Of a stretch of DNA of 22,943 nt, positions 15,037 through 22,437 are shown piece by piece. Within the stretch, counting starts at the first letter, position 1. Each line of letters begins with the position of its first letter. A program made the position numbers and the translations under genes. This DNA comes from Sphingobacteriaceae bacterium UBA2059 (GTDB lineage Bacteria > Bacteroidota > Bacteroidia > Sphingobacteriales > Sphingobacteriaceae), in assembly GCA_002332615.1 (NCBI GenBank), contig DDAL01000014.1, positions 33,764-56,706 of the forward strand, read 5' to 3'. Under the pieces are notes generated by a model. The model saw nothing but the letters and a program-made list of their open reading frames with translations, searched no databases and was not told where the DNA came from.

Positions 15037-15202
15037 ACTATATGGTGTTTATTCAATGATAAGCGTTGCTTACTCTTTTTTGTTTGATAAATAAGAAAAT
15101 CACTGATTAAACGTTAAGCTGTTGTGACGGTAATATGGCGGCGTTATGGAATTGAATTAGCGTTTGTTTTTTTATATTGCATGCTTATCTATAAGATTAA
15201 CT

Positions 15203-15655
15203 ATGATTAGAAAAGTAACCTTTTTGGTTTTTGCATTCCTGATGGTTGGATATGCTGCTATGGCTCAGATAGTGACTCCTGTGAAATGGTCTTACGCTGC
15301 AAAGAAGCTTAGCAAAAATGAAGCAATGGTATTAATAAAGGCTACAATTGATAAAGGATGGCATATTTACTCTTTAAATGTTAAGGATGGCGGACCTGAG
15401 CCTACAAGCTTTAAGTTTGCGCCCTCAAAAGCTTATACTATTGTTGGCAAGACCATAGAGCCTAAGCCGCTGACTAAGTTTGAGAAAGCGTTTAATATGA
15501 ATGTAAGCTTCTTTGAAAAGTCTGTTGTGTTTCAACAAAAGATTAAATTAAACGCGCCCTCAGCTGTAGTTAAAGGAAAACTTGAATTTATGGCTTGTGA
15601 TGATCATCGCTGCCTTCCTCCGGAAGAAGTAGAATTTAGCATTCCCGTAAAATAA
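15203..15655 (+). CDS. Periplasmic DsbD alpha-domain protein (stand-alone)
   Basis: A 150-residue secreted protein corresponding to the N-terminal domain of DsbD, which hands electrons from the membrane core to periplasmic thiol proteins. It starts at ATG 15203 with a signal peptide (MIRKVTFLVFAFLMVGYAAMAQ, cleavage likely after AMA). The domain shows KGWHIYSLNVKDGGPEPTSF, ALN-type strands and the active-site cysteines in MACDDHRCLPPEEVEF, with four residues between them. In-frame TTG at 15164 would extend it, but the added residues do not look like part of a signal peptide. The gene lies 25 nt before the gene for the rest of DsbD, so the two should work together. Splitting alpha from beta-gamma is common in Bacteroidota. 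Confidence 0.85.
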   Translation: MIRKVTFLVFAFLMVGYAAMAQIVTPVKWSYAAKKLSKNEAMVLIKATIDKGWHIYSLNVKDGGPEPTSFKFAPSKAYTIVGKTIEPKPLTKFEKAFNMNVSFFEKSVVFQQKIKLNAPSAVVKGKLEFMACDDHRCLPPEEVEFSIPVK

Positions 15656-15680
15656 GTTTTCAACCTCCTGCTCAATCAAA

Positions 15681-17363
15681 ATGAAATTTCTTAAACTATT
15701 ATGGCCACTCTTTTTTGTGGCCTTATTCGCTGCACAGGCAGTCTATGCCCAGGATTCTTCGGGTGCGATCGCTGTTGAGGACATCGAATTTACTGACATT
15801 GAAAACGCCGGAGTAGCTGCATCCGATTCCCTTGGGAATGTAGACAGCATTGCTTCAGGTAGCGCTTCAAATGGTGCAGATATCAAGGATATTAGTACCA
15901 AGCAGGAGCACCGCAGTTTGTGGGCTATTTTTATTGCCGGCTTTTTGGGAGGACTTGCTGCCTTTATTATGCCTTGTATTTTTCCAATGTTGCCTCTAAC
16001 AGTAAGTTACTTTACTAAAAGTACGGGGACACGGAGACAGGCTGTAGGTAAGGCTTTGTTATACGGTGCCTCTATCATCGTGATCTATGTAGTTATCGGC
16101 TTGCTCGTAACACTTATTTTTGGAGCGAGTGCGCTTAATGACTTCTCTACTAACGGCGTGTTTAACATGCTTTTCTTTATACTTTTAGTGGTTTTCGCTG
16201 CCTCTTTTCTTGGGGCTTTTGAACTTACATTGCCGTCTTCATGGGTTAATAAGATGGATGAAAAGTCAGATAGTAAGGGCCTTACTGGCATTTTCTTTAT
16301 GGCTGCAACTCTTGCCCTCGTTTCTTTCTCATGTACTGGTCCTATAGTAGGATATCTCCTGGTTGAAGCTGCTACAATGGGCGCTTTGCTGGGGCCTGCA
16401 ATGGGTATGTTTGGCTTTGCATTAGCCTTAGCCATTCCTTTCGCATTGTTCGCTATGTTCCCGTCAATGATGAAGTCTCTGCCAAAATCCGGAGGCTGGT
16501 TGAATAGCGTTAAAGTAGTGCTCGGCTTCCTTGAGCTTGCATTAGCTTTGAAGTTTTTGTCAAATGTGGATCTTGCCTATCACTGGAACTGGTTTGACAG
16601 AGAGGTATTCCTGTCGTTATGGATAGTGATATTTGCAATGATGGGCTTTTATATACTTGGAAAGCTTAAGTTTCCTCATGACAGTGAGTTGAAGTTCATT
16701 TCTATTCCTAGGCTTTTTTTGTCTACCATAGTATTTGCCTTCACTGTTTATATGGTTCCTGGATTGTGGGGAGCTCCGCTAAAGTCTATTTCTGCTTTTT
16801 TACCGCCACAGACAACTCAGGACTTTGACCTGTACACTCCAACCTTAACTAGAAGCGTAGCAACAGGAGATCAGAATGGAGCAATTGGTCCGCGTAAGTA
16901 TTCAGAAATTTTCCATTCTCCATTGGGGATAGATGCGTTTTTCGATTATGAAGAAGGTTTGGCATATGCAAAAAAAGTAAATAAGCCTGTTTTAATTGAC
17001 TTTACAGGGCATGCTTGTGTTAATTGCAGACAAATGGAAAATTCGGTTTGGACTGATAGGAATGTGTTGGACAGATTGACGAATAAATATGTTTTAATTC
17101 AACTTTATGTTGACGACAAGACGTCTCTTCCGGAAAACGAGCAGACGGTTTCTTCTGCTGGCAAGAAATTAAAAACGATAGGAGCGAAGTGGAGTAATTT
17201 GCAGGCTGAAAAGTATAACTCCAACTCTCAGCCTTTTTATGTGCTGCTTGATACGGAGGGTTCTCTGCTTACAAAGCCCATAGGGGCCGACTATAACCCT
17301 GAAAGTTACCTAAGCTACCTTGACAGGGGGCTTGAACTCTTCAATAGAAAACAAACTAACTAA
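15681..17363 (+). CDS. DsbD-like thiol:disulfide interchange protein (CcdA core plus thioredoxin domain)
   Basis: A 560-residue inner-membrane protein that carries electrons from cytoplasmic thioredoxin to the periplasm. A signal peptide (residues 1-23, ending AVYAQ) and an acidic linker lead to the eight-helix CcdA/DsbD-beta core (about 80-370). The core cysteines are Cys99 in IMPCIFPMLPLT and Cys218 in SFSCTGPIVGYLL. The C-terminal gamma domain (about 425-560) is thioredoxin-like, with HACVNCRQME (Cys446 and Cys449, CVNC), FYVLLDTEG at the cis-proline region and a normal end. The alpha domain is missing but is supplied by the preceding gene. It is followed 20 nt later by L-serine ammonia-lyase, likely in the same transcript. 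Confidence 0.93.
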   Translation: MKFLKLLWPLFFVALFAAQAVYAQDSSGAIAVEDIEFTDIENAGVAASDSLGNVDSIASGSASNGADIKDISTKQEHRSLWAIFIAGFLGGLAAFIMPCIFPMLPLTVSYFTKSTGTRRQAVGKALLYGASIIVIYVVIGLLVTLIFGASALNDFSTNGVFNMLFFILLVVFAASFLGAFELTLPSSWVNKMDEKSDSKGLTGIFFMAATLALVSFSCTGPIVGYLLVEAATMGALLGPAMGMFGFALALAIPFALFAMFPSMMKSLPKSGGWLNSVKVVLGFLELALALKFLSNVDLAYHWNWFDREVFLSLWIVIFAMMGFYILGKLKFPHDSELKFISIPRLFLSTIVFAFTVYMVPGLWGAPLKSISAFLPPQTTQDFDLYTPTLTRSVATGDQNGAIGPRKYSEIFHSPLGIDAFFDYEEGLAYAKKVNKPVLIDFTGHACVNCRQMENSVWTDRNVLDRLTNKYVLIQLYVDDKTSLPENEQTVSSAGKKLKTIGAKWSNLQAEKYNSNSQPFYVLLDTEGSLLTKPIGADYNPESYLSYLDRGLELFNRKQTN

Positions 17364-17383
17364 TAAAAGCTAATTGTTGTGTT

Positions 17384-18817
17384 ATGCATCAGGAAAGTAT
17401 ATCTGTATTTGATATTTTTAAAATTGGTGTAGGGCCTTCCAGCTCTCATACGTTAGGCCCATGGCGTGCAGCACAGCGTTTTTTAGAACTGATAAAAGCT
17501 CGGCAGCCAATAGAGAATGTGGCCGAGGTTTCCGTCTTATTATATGGATCCCTAGCTAAGACGGGAAAAGGGCATGGTACTGATATAGCGGTAATTCTCG
17601 GCCTGGCAGGATACGATCCGGTTAGTATTGATACAACTGAAATAACACCTATTTTAGCTGATATTGATCGAAAGGAATTGTTAGCCCTGTCTGGAAGCCA
17701 TACAATCAGCTTTGATACATCTAAATCTATCATTTTCCATTTCGATAAAACGCTCCCTTTTCATCCAAATGGTATAAGCTTCATTGCTGTCTTTAATGAC
17801 GGACAAATCGTGAAAGAGACTTACTATTCAATTGGTGGTGGATTTGTAAAAACAGATCAGGAGGATAAACAGGTTTCTCCTGGTTTTGTCCGCTTGCCGG
17901 GTCCTATTGATACCGCTCTTGACCTTTTAGAGTGGTGTAAGGTGCGACAAGCTACTATAAGTGAGGTTGTACTGGAAAATGAAAGGTGCTGGCGATCCGA
18001 AGAAGAGATAAGATCGGGACTTTTGAATATATGGCGTGTAATGAAGGAAAGCATATACAAAGGTTGCCATACAGGTGGAGTACTTCCAGGGGGGCTTCTT
18101 GTTCAGCGCCGTGCATCCGATCTTAATAAAAGGCTGTTGAATGGAAAGCAATACGCCGACTTTAGCTCATGGGTAGAGCAAATTAGAGCTAGCGGTGCGG
18201 GCTTTCAAAATATACTTGACTGGGTCAGTTGTTTCGCCTTGGCAGTGAATGAAGAAAACGCATCGTATGGTCGTGTTGTTACATCGCCTACCAATGGATC
18301 TTCAGGGGTAATACCAGCTGTTATGCTTTATAGTATCGCTTTCTTAAATGCTGATGAAAACGAAGAGGCGATAGTAAAGTTTCTGCTAACCGCCGGCGAA
18401 ATAGGGAGTATATTTAAAAAAGGTTCTACCATATCTGCTGCACTTGGCGGTTGCCAGGCAGAAATAGGAGTTTCGTCAGCTATGGCTGCTGCAGGGCTAA
18501 CCGAAATTCAGGGCGGGAGTCCGCAGCAGTGCACAATGGCTGCTGAAATAGCGATGGAACATCACTTGGGACTTACCTGCGATCCTATTGGAGGTTTGGT
18601 ACAGATACCTTGCATTGAACGGAATACAATGGGTGCAATAAAGGCAATTACTGCCTCTCAGCTGGCTTTACAGGGAAGACCAGAATATGCTAAGGTCTCA
18701 CTTGATAATGTCGTCAAGACTATGTGGGATACAGCTCAGGATATGAATACTAAGTATAAAGAGACGTCGGAGGGTGGATTGGCGGTAAATATCCCTATAA
18801 GTCTTAGTGAGTGCTGA
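17384..18817 (+). CDS. sdaA: L-serine ammonia-lyase, single-chain iron-sulfur type
   Basis: Converts L-serine to pyruvate and ammonia in the cytoplasm using a [4Fe-4S] cluster rather than PLP. The 477 residues combine the beta and alpha domains in one chain. The N-terminal part has the signature GPSSSHTLGPWRAA (residues 17-30). The C-terminal part has TSPTNGSSGVIPAV, the cysteine in GGCQAEIGVSSAMAAAG, QGGSPQQC, TCDPIGGLVQIPCIERN and MNTKYKETSEGGLAVNIP. The cluster cysteines are therefore present. The reading frame is intact and of normal length (E. coli SdaA 454). It sits 20 nt after the DsbD gene, and the metabolic reason for this pairing is unclear. No strong terminator follows it. Confidence 0.95.
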   Translation: MHQESISVFDIFKIGVGPSSSHTLGPWRAAQRFLELIKARQPIENVAEVSVLLYGSLAKTGKGHGTDIAVILGLAGYDPVSIDTTEITPILADIDRKELLALSGSHTISFDTSKSIIFHFDKTLPFHPNGISFIAVFNDGQIVKETYYSIGGGFVKTDQEDKQVSPGFVRLPGPIDTALDLLEWCKVRQATISEVVLENERCWRSEEEIRSGLLNIWRVMKESIYKGCHTGGVLPGGLLVQRRASDLNKRLLNGKQYADFSSWVEQIRASGAGFQNILDWVSCFALAVNEENASYGRVVTSPTNGSSGVIPAVMLYSIAFLNADENEEAIVKFLLTAGEIGSIFKKGSTISAALGGCQAEIGVSSAMAAAGLTEIQGGSPQQCTMAAEIAMEHHLGLTCDPIGGLVQIPCIERNTMGAIKAITASQLALQGRPEYAKVSLDNVVKTMWDTAQDMNTKYKETSEGGLAVNIPISLSEC

Positions 18818-18876
18818 AAACCAAGTGTTTTAATTCATAAATTATTGATTTAGCATGCTTTATTTATTTAAAAATA

Positions 18877-18884
18877 TATATTTG
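18877..18884 (+). promoter_or_regulatory. -7 element of the histone-like gene
   Basis: TATATTTG matches TAnnTTTG and stands 19 nt before the ATG, so the leader would be short. The upstream side is AT-rich, but no TTTG is found at the expected distance. Confidence 0.4.
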
Positions 18885-18903
18885 CTTAAAAGAACTAAAC
18901 ATT

Positions 18904-19089
18904 ATGGAAAAATTCAATCAACTAAAAGAATTAATTGCTTCTGTAGAAGCAGACGCTGAGAAGTTTTATAACAAGAACAGCGGCGCAGCCGGAACAAGAG
19001 TTCGCAAGGCTTTACAGGAAATCAAAACAATGGCTCAGGAAATTAGAAATGAAGTAACTGAGATTAAGAATAAAGACAAAGCAAAATAA
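18904..19089 (+). CDS. Histone H1-like (Hc1-type) small protein
   Basis: A 61-residue protein like the short Hc1-type histone H1 homologues that are widespread in Bacteroidota. The visible pattern is MEKFNQLKELIASVEADAEK, then FYNKNSGAAGTRVRKALQEIK and a charged helix ending in KNKDKAK. It corresponds to the N-terminal helical part of chlamydial Hc1 and lacks the long lysine/alanine-rich tail, so strong DNA condensation is less certain than the name suggests. The charge is nearly balanced. It is a single-gene unit with its own -7 element and a good terminator 18 nt after the stop, which suggests abundant independent expression. Confidence 0.85.
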   Translation: MEKFNQLKELIASVEADAEKFYNKNSGAAGTRVRKALQEIKTMAQEIRNEVTEIKNKDKAK

Positions 19090-19107
19090 CTCCTTATAAC
19101 CTCATTT

Positions 19108-19137
19108 AGGCTTATCATATAGATAAGCCTTTTTTTT
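19108..19137 (+). terminator. Terminator of the histone-like gene
   Basis: AGGCTTATC (19108-19116) and GATAAGCCT (19122-19130) form a 9-bp stem with a 5-nt loop, followed by a run of eight T residues (19130-19137). Confidence 0.88.
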
Positions 19138-19241
19138 GTCTGAACTTTTCCTATATATAATTTAAAAACCAATCTGTTTTTATCAACCTCTTGCTTTAGT
19201 TTACCTGAATCTGTTGCGATTAAGTTTAACCGACACTGCGT

Positions 19242-19274
19242 AACCTAGTTAATGAACATGATTGTTCGTAGGTT
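19242..19274. promoter_or_regulatory. Possible operator: bipartite inverted repeat upstream of the GH109 gene
   Basis: AACCTA at 19242-19247 and TAGGTT at 19269-19274 are exact reverse complements, and between them GAACA (19254-19258) pairs with TGTTC (19263-19267). The element ends 2 nt before the putative -33 box. The two stems are not concentric, so it may be chance. Confidence 0.25.
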
Positions 19275-19276
19275 GA

Positions 19277-19309
19277 TTTGCTATTGTGGACGCAAACATA
19301 CTATATTTA
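19277..19309 (+). promoter_or_regulatory. Putative promoter of the GH109 gene
   Basis: TTTG at 19277-19280, a 21-nt spacer and TATATTTA at 19302-19309 fit the Bacteroidota promoter with one mismatch in the last base of the -7 box. The leader would be about 50 nt. The rest of the 275-nt gap (19090-19364) holds the preceding terminator and AT-rich sequence without recognisable genes. Confidence 0.4.
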
Positions 19310-19364
19310 TTGCGAAACGAACGGCTGACAATTAAACTAACGTGTTCACTTTAAACTTAAGCTA

Positions 19365-20774
19365 ATGAGCTCTAACAGAAGAAACTTTCTAAAAAACATT
19401 TCTTTATTATCCGGAACTTTTGCTCTGGGTATACCCGACTTACAGGCCACGACAGGTAAAACCGAAAAGTTAGGACACGCTGCCGGCAGTAAAAACTTTA
19501 ATATGTGTGGTTATGCCGCGCCTAAGATACCCAAGGTACGGATAGGAGTGATTGGCTTGGGCATGAGAGGTGAAGAGGCAGTAAGGCGTCTTGCTTATAT
19601 CGACGGTGCTGAAATTGTAGCGGTATGTGATAAGTATAAAGAACGCACCGATCGTTCCGCGTCTATTTTATCTAAGAGGGGATTAGGGAAGCCGATGGCT
19701 TATTATGGCGAAGACGGCTGGAAAAAGATGGTTTCAAAGCAGGAGTTTGATCTTGTATACATATGTACTCCATGGGCCCTCCATACACCTATGAGCCTTA
19801 TGTCAATGAAGAATAATAAGCATGTAGCATGCGAAGTTCCCATTGCTCTAACACTAGATGATTGCTGGGAGCTTGTGGAAACTTCGGAGAAGACAAAAAA
19901 GCATTGTATGATGCTTGAGAACTGCTGCTACGACTTTTTTGAAATGCTTACTTTAAACATGGCAAGGAATGGCTTGTTTGGTGAATTAGTTCATGCTGAA
20001 GGGGCTTATATCCATGACCTGAGATCTTTGAATTACGATAAGAAGGGCTACGCTGATATGTGGCGACTGAAAGAAAATAACGGAAATAACGGTAACTTAT
20101 ATCCTACGCATGGTTTGGGTCCGGTAGCCCAATGTATGAATATTAACAGGGGAGATAAGCTGGATTACCTGGTGTCTATGTCTTCAAATGATTTCATGAT
20201 GGCGGGTGAAGTCAGAGAATTATCTTCAAAAGACAGTTATTATAATCCGTATGTGAGTAATAAATACAGGGGGAACATGAATACCTCTGTTATACGTACT
20301 GATAAAGGCAAAACCATAATGATTCAACACGATGTAACTACTCCCAGACCTTATTCACGAATACACGTAATCAGCGGGACCAAAGGAATAGCGAGCAAAT
20401 ATCCCTCTCCGGAGCGCATAGCTTTTGGCCACTCATGGGTAAAAGAAGCAGAGATGAAGGATCTGTATTCTAAGTATACTCCTCCAATAATTAAGCACGT
20501 AGGCGAAATTGCCAAAAAGATAGGAGGGCATGGTGGTATGGACTTTATTATGGACTGGCGTTTGATCGATTGTTTGAGAAATGGCTTGCCTCTGGATCAG
20601 GATGTGTATGACGCGGCTTCATGGAGTTGTATTACCCCTTTAAGCAAAAAGTCAGTAGAAAGCAGGTCTAGATCGGTTGATGTTCCCGACTTTACCAGAG
20701 GATCGTGGAAAACCAATAAACCTGTGGACCTTACCTTAAACGGCGGGGGGAATACAGGCGTAAAAGTGGCTTAG
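19365..20774 (+). CDS. Tat-exported Gfo/Idh/MocA protein of the GH109 type
   Basis: A 469-residue NAD-dependent enzyme of the Gfo/Idh/MocA superfamily. Sequence blocks place it with GH109, whose characterised members include alpha-N-acetylgalactosaminidase working by an NAD redox mechanism. A twin-arginine signal (SSNRRNFLKN, residues 2-11) predicts folded export. The Rossmann motif is IGVIGLGMRGEEAVRR (about 60-75). GH109-like blocks are CTPWALHTP, CEVPIALTLDDCWE, LENCCYD, GELVHAEGAYIHDLR, NLYPTHGLGPVAQCM with the key histidine, INRGD, GHGGMDFIMDWRLIDC and ITPLS-like end blocks before VPDFTRGSWK. True specificity may differ, as many Bacteroidota paralogues act on other sugars. It stands alone with its own promoter region; no transporter or SusCD pair is nearby. 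Confidence 0.88.
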   Translation: MSSNRRNFLKNISLLSGTFALGIPDLQATTGKTEKLGHAAGSKNFNMCGYAAPKIPKVRIGVIGLGMRGEEAVRRLAYIDGAEIVAVCDKYKERTDRSASILSKRGLGKPMAYYGEDGWKKMVSKQEFDLVYICTPWALHTPMSLMSMKNNKHVACEVPIALTLDDCWELVETSEKTKKHCMMLENCCYDFFEMLTLNMARNGLFGELVHAEGAYIHDLRSLNYDKKGYADMWRLKENNGNNGNLYPTHGLGPVAQCMNINRGDKLDYLVSMSSNDFMMAGEVRELSSKDSYYNPYVSNKYRGNMNTSVIRTDKGKTIMIQHDVTTPRPYSRIHVISGTKGIASKYPSPERIAFGHSWVKEAEMKDLYSKYTPPIIKHVGEIAKKIGGHGGMDFIMDWRLIDCLRNGLPLDQDVYDAASWSCITPLSKKSVESRSRSVDVPDFTRGSWKTNKPVDLTLNGGGNTGVKVA

Positions 20775-20785
20775 TTTAGGTAAAC

Positions 20786-20822
20786 AAACGAGGTGCTGCA
20801 GTTAACTGTCAGCACCTCGTTT
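20786..20822. terminator. Bidirectional terminator between the GH109 and deoxyribosyltransferase genes
   Basis: Perfect 13-bp arms, AAACGAGGTGCTG (20786-20798) and CAGCACCTCGTTT (20810-20822), surround an 11-nt loop that itself contains the palindrome CAGTTAACTG. The hairpin lies between two convergent genes. T-tracts are short on both sides, so it may work in both directions but less sharply than the other terminators here. Confidence 0.75.
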
Positions 20823-20824
20823 AA

Positions 20825-21229
20825 TTAGAAAGACTTTAATGTGTCGAGTAATTTTTCTTTGTACTGTTCAGGCTCTTCGATAACAGCTTTAGCACTATAA
20901 TAAAGCATCGCGTTAAACCCATTTGTGTCTCCGCTCATCCGTATATCAGTACGCAAGCCAATAACAGGTATGTTTTTGCCTGTCGCATAACCGCACTCCC
21001 AGCATGTGCCGCTATCAGCGTCAGCGCCATCCATTATTGCTACTACAACATCTGCAGCTTCGATACCGTCTCTGCATATGGTATAAATCTCTTCTGTAGT
21101 TTTGTCAGCACACTCAAGTTGGGGCAGAAATACTTTATATCCGTTGTCAGTTAGAAACTGTCTGAGGTCAAGATTAAAAAGCAATTCGGCTTTAGAAAAC
21201 AACGGGCCTGCAAGATATATAGATTTCAT
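20825..21229 (-). CDS. Nucleoside 2-deoxyribosyltransferase
   Basis: A 134-residue cytoplasmic enzyme of the family that exchanges the base of 2'-deoxynucleosides in nucleotide salvage. The N-terminal YLAGPLFSKAE, FLPQLE and the catalytic-region block DGADADSGTCWECGYATG (the glutamate of WECGYA is the expected nucleophile) are all visible, followed by IPVIGLRTD and FNAMLYYSAK. Length is a little under the Lactobacillus enzymes (about 157). Related folds hydrolyse nucleotides (DNPH1/Rcl), so transferase versus hydrolase is not certain. It starts 49 nt after the dnaJ stop on the same strand with no terminator between, so it may be read from the chaperone operon. The hairpin at 20786-20822 follows its stop. 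Confidence 0.87.
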   Translation of the reverse strand: MKSIYLAGPLFSKAELLFNLDLRQFLTDNGYKVFLPQLECADKTTEEIYTICRDGIEAADVVVAIMDGADADSGTCWECGYATGKNIPVIGLRTDIRMSGDTNGFNAMLYYSAKAVIEEPEQYKEKLLDTLKSF

Positions 21230-21278
21230 GATATTAGTGATTGGTGAAAGATGTGTTTGTCAGATTGAACATAGGGGT

Positions 21279-22436
21279 TTAATCAAAGTATTCCTTCATG
21301 CGTTCAAAGAAACTCTTTTCATGTTTACCAGGCTGGGGCTTAAAGTTAGGAGAATTTTGAAGTTTTTCTAAAATGCTTCTTTCCTCTGCAGACAAAGCTT
21401 TGGGTGTCCATATGTTAACATGTACAAGCTGATCGCCCCGGTGATAAGAATTAACTTCAGGTACGCCTTTGCCTTTAAGGCGTAAAATTTTGCCCCCCTG
21501 TGTTCCAGGTTCGATTTTTATCTTAGCCTTACCATCAATGGTAGGAACCTCCACACTGGCACCTAAGGCAGCTTCGGAGAAGTTAATATAAAGCTCATAA
21601 ATAACATTGTTTCCTTCACGCTGAAGTGTAGAGTGAGGGAGCTCCTCGATTAAAATAATCAAGTCGCCGGGAATGCCTCCCTGAGGTGCCGCATTTCCCT
21701 TTCCGTTCATGGAAAGTTGCATTCCTTCACTCACTCCGGCCGGAATGTTAATGGTAATAGTTTCTTCGCCCCTTACAACACCTTCGCCATGGCAACCAGT
21801 ACACTTTGCAGTTATCTGAGTGCCTGAGCCATTACAAGCAGGACAGGTACTGGTAGTTTGCATTTGTCCGAGGATGGTGTTGGTTACACGTCTTACAGCC
21901 CCGTTTCCTCCACACGTTTTACAGGTCTGAACTGAAGAACGATCTTTAGCTCCTGTACCATCACAAGTCTTACAAACGATTTGTTTATTGACTTTAATCT
22001 TCTTTTCGGCGCCTTGTGCAACTTCTTCCAGGCTGAGCTTTACTTTAATACGAAGGTTGGTTCCTCTGGATACGCGTCTTCCCCCGCCAGACTGTGAGCC
22101 TCCGAAAAAGCTGTCAAACGGACTGCCGCCACCTGCGCCTGCACCGAAGATGTCGCCGAACTGGCTAAATATATCCTCCATGTTCATATGGCCACCGTAG
22201 CCTCCGCTTCCAGATGTTCCCGCATGACCAAACTGATCGTAGCGCTGCTTCTTTTCAGGGTTACTCAAAACCTCATAAGCTTCAGCAGCTTCTTTGAACA
22301 TTTCTTCGGCTTCATGGTCGCCCGGATTCTTATCCGGGTGATATTTTATAGCGAGCTTTCTATATGCCTTTTTAATTTCATCCGCAGTTGAGCTTTTGGT
22401 AACACCCAGAATGTCGTAATAATCTCTCTTCGCCAT
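21279..22436 (-). CDS. dnaJ: Chaperone protein DnaJ
   Basis: Type I Hsp40 co-chaperone that delivers unfolded proteins to DnaK and triggers its ATPase. The 385 residues show the J-domain (DYYDILGVTKSS) with the HPD motif in AIKYHPDKNPGD (about 33-35), a glycine/phenylalanine region (about 75-125) and four zinc-finger repeats (CKTCDGTG, CKTCGGNG, CPACNGSG, CTGCHGEG). The substrate-binding C-terminal domain follows, with INIPAGVSEGMQLSMNGKG and GDLIILIEE. All eight zinc cysteines are present, and length is normal (E. coli 376). Its ATG comes one base after the grpE stop (TAA-G-ATG), so translation of the pair is coupled. No CIRCE element is inside the window, as the operon start lies beyond it. 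Confidence 0.97.
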   Translation of the reverse strand: MAKRDYYDILGVTKSSTADEIKKAYRKLAIKYHPDKNPGDHEAEEMFKEAAEAYEVLSNPEKKQRYDQFGHAGTSGSGGYGGHMNMEDIFSQFGDIFGAGAGGGSPFDSFFGGSQSGGGRRVSRGTNLRIKVKLSLEEVAQGAEKKIKVNKQIVCKTCDGTGAKDRSSVQTCKTCGGNGAVRRVTNTILGQMQTTSTCPACNGSGTQITAKCTGCHGEGVVRGEETITINIPAGVSEGMQLSMNGKGNAAPQGGIPGDLIILIEELPHSTLQREGNNVIYELYINFSEAALGASVEVPTIDGKAKIKIEPGTQGGKILRLKGKGVPEVNSYHRGDQLVHVNIWTPKALSAEERSILEKLQNSPNFKPQPGKHEKSFFERMKEYFD

Positions 22437-22437
22437 C

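Noticed and set aside
15158..15166. TAGCGTTTG as a -7 element for the DsbD alpha gene
   Set aside because: It has three rather than two bases between TA and TTTG, and no matching TTTG stands at the right distance upstream.
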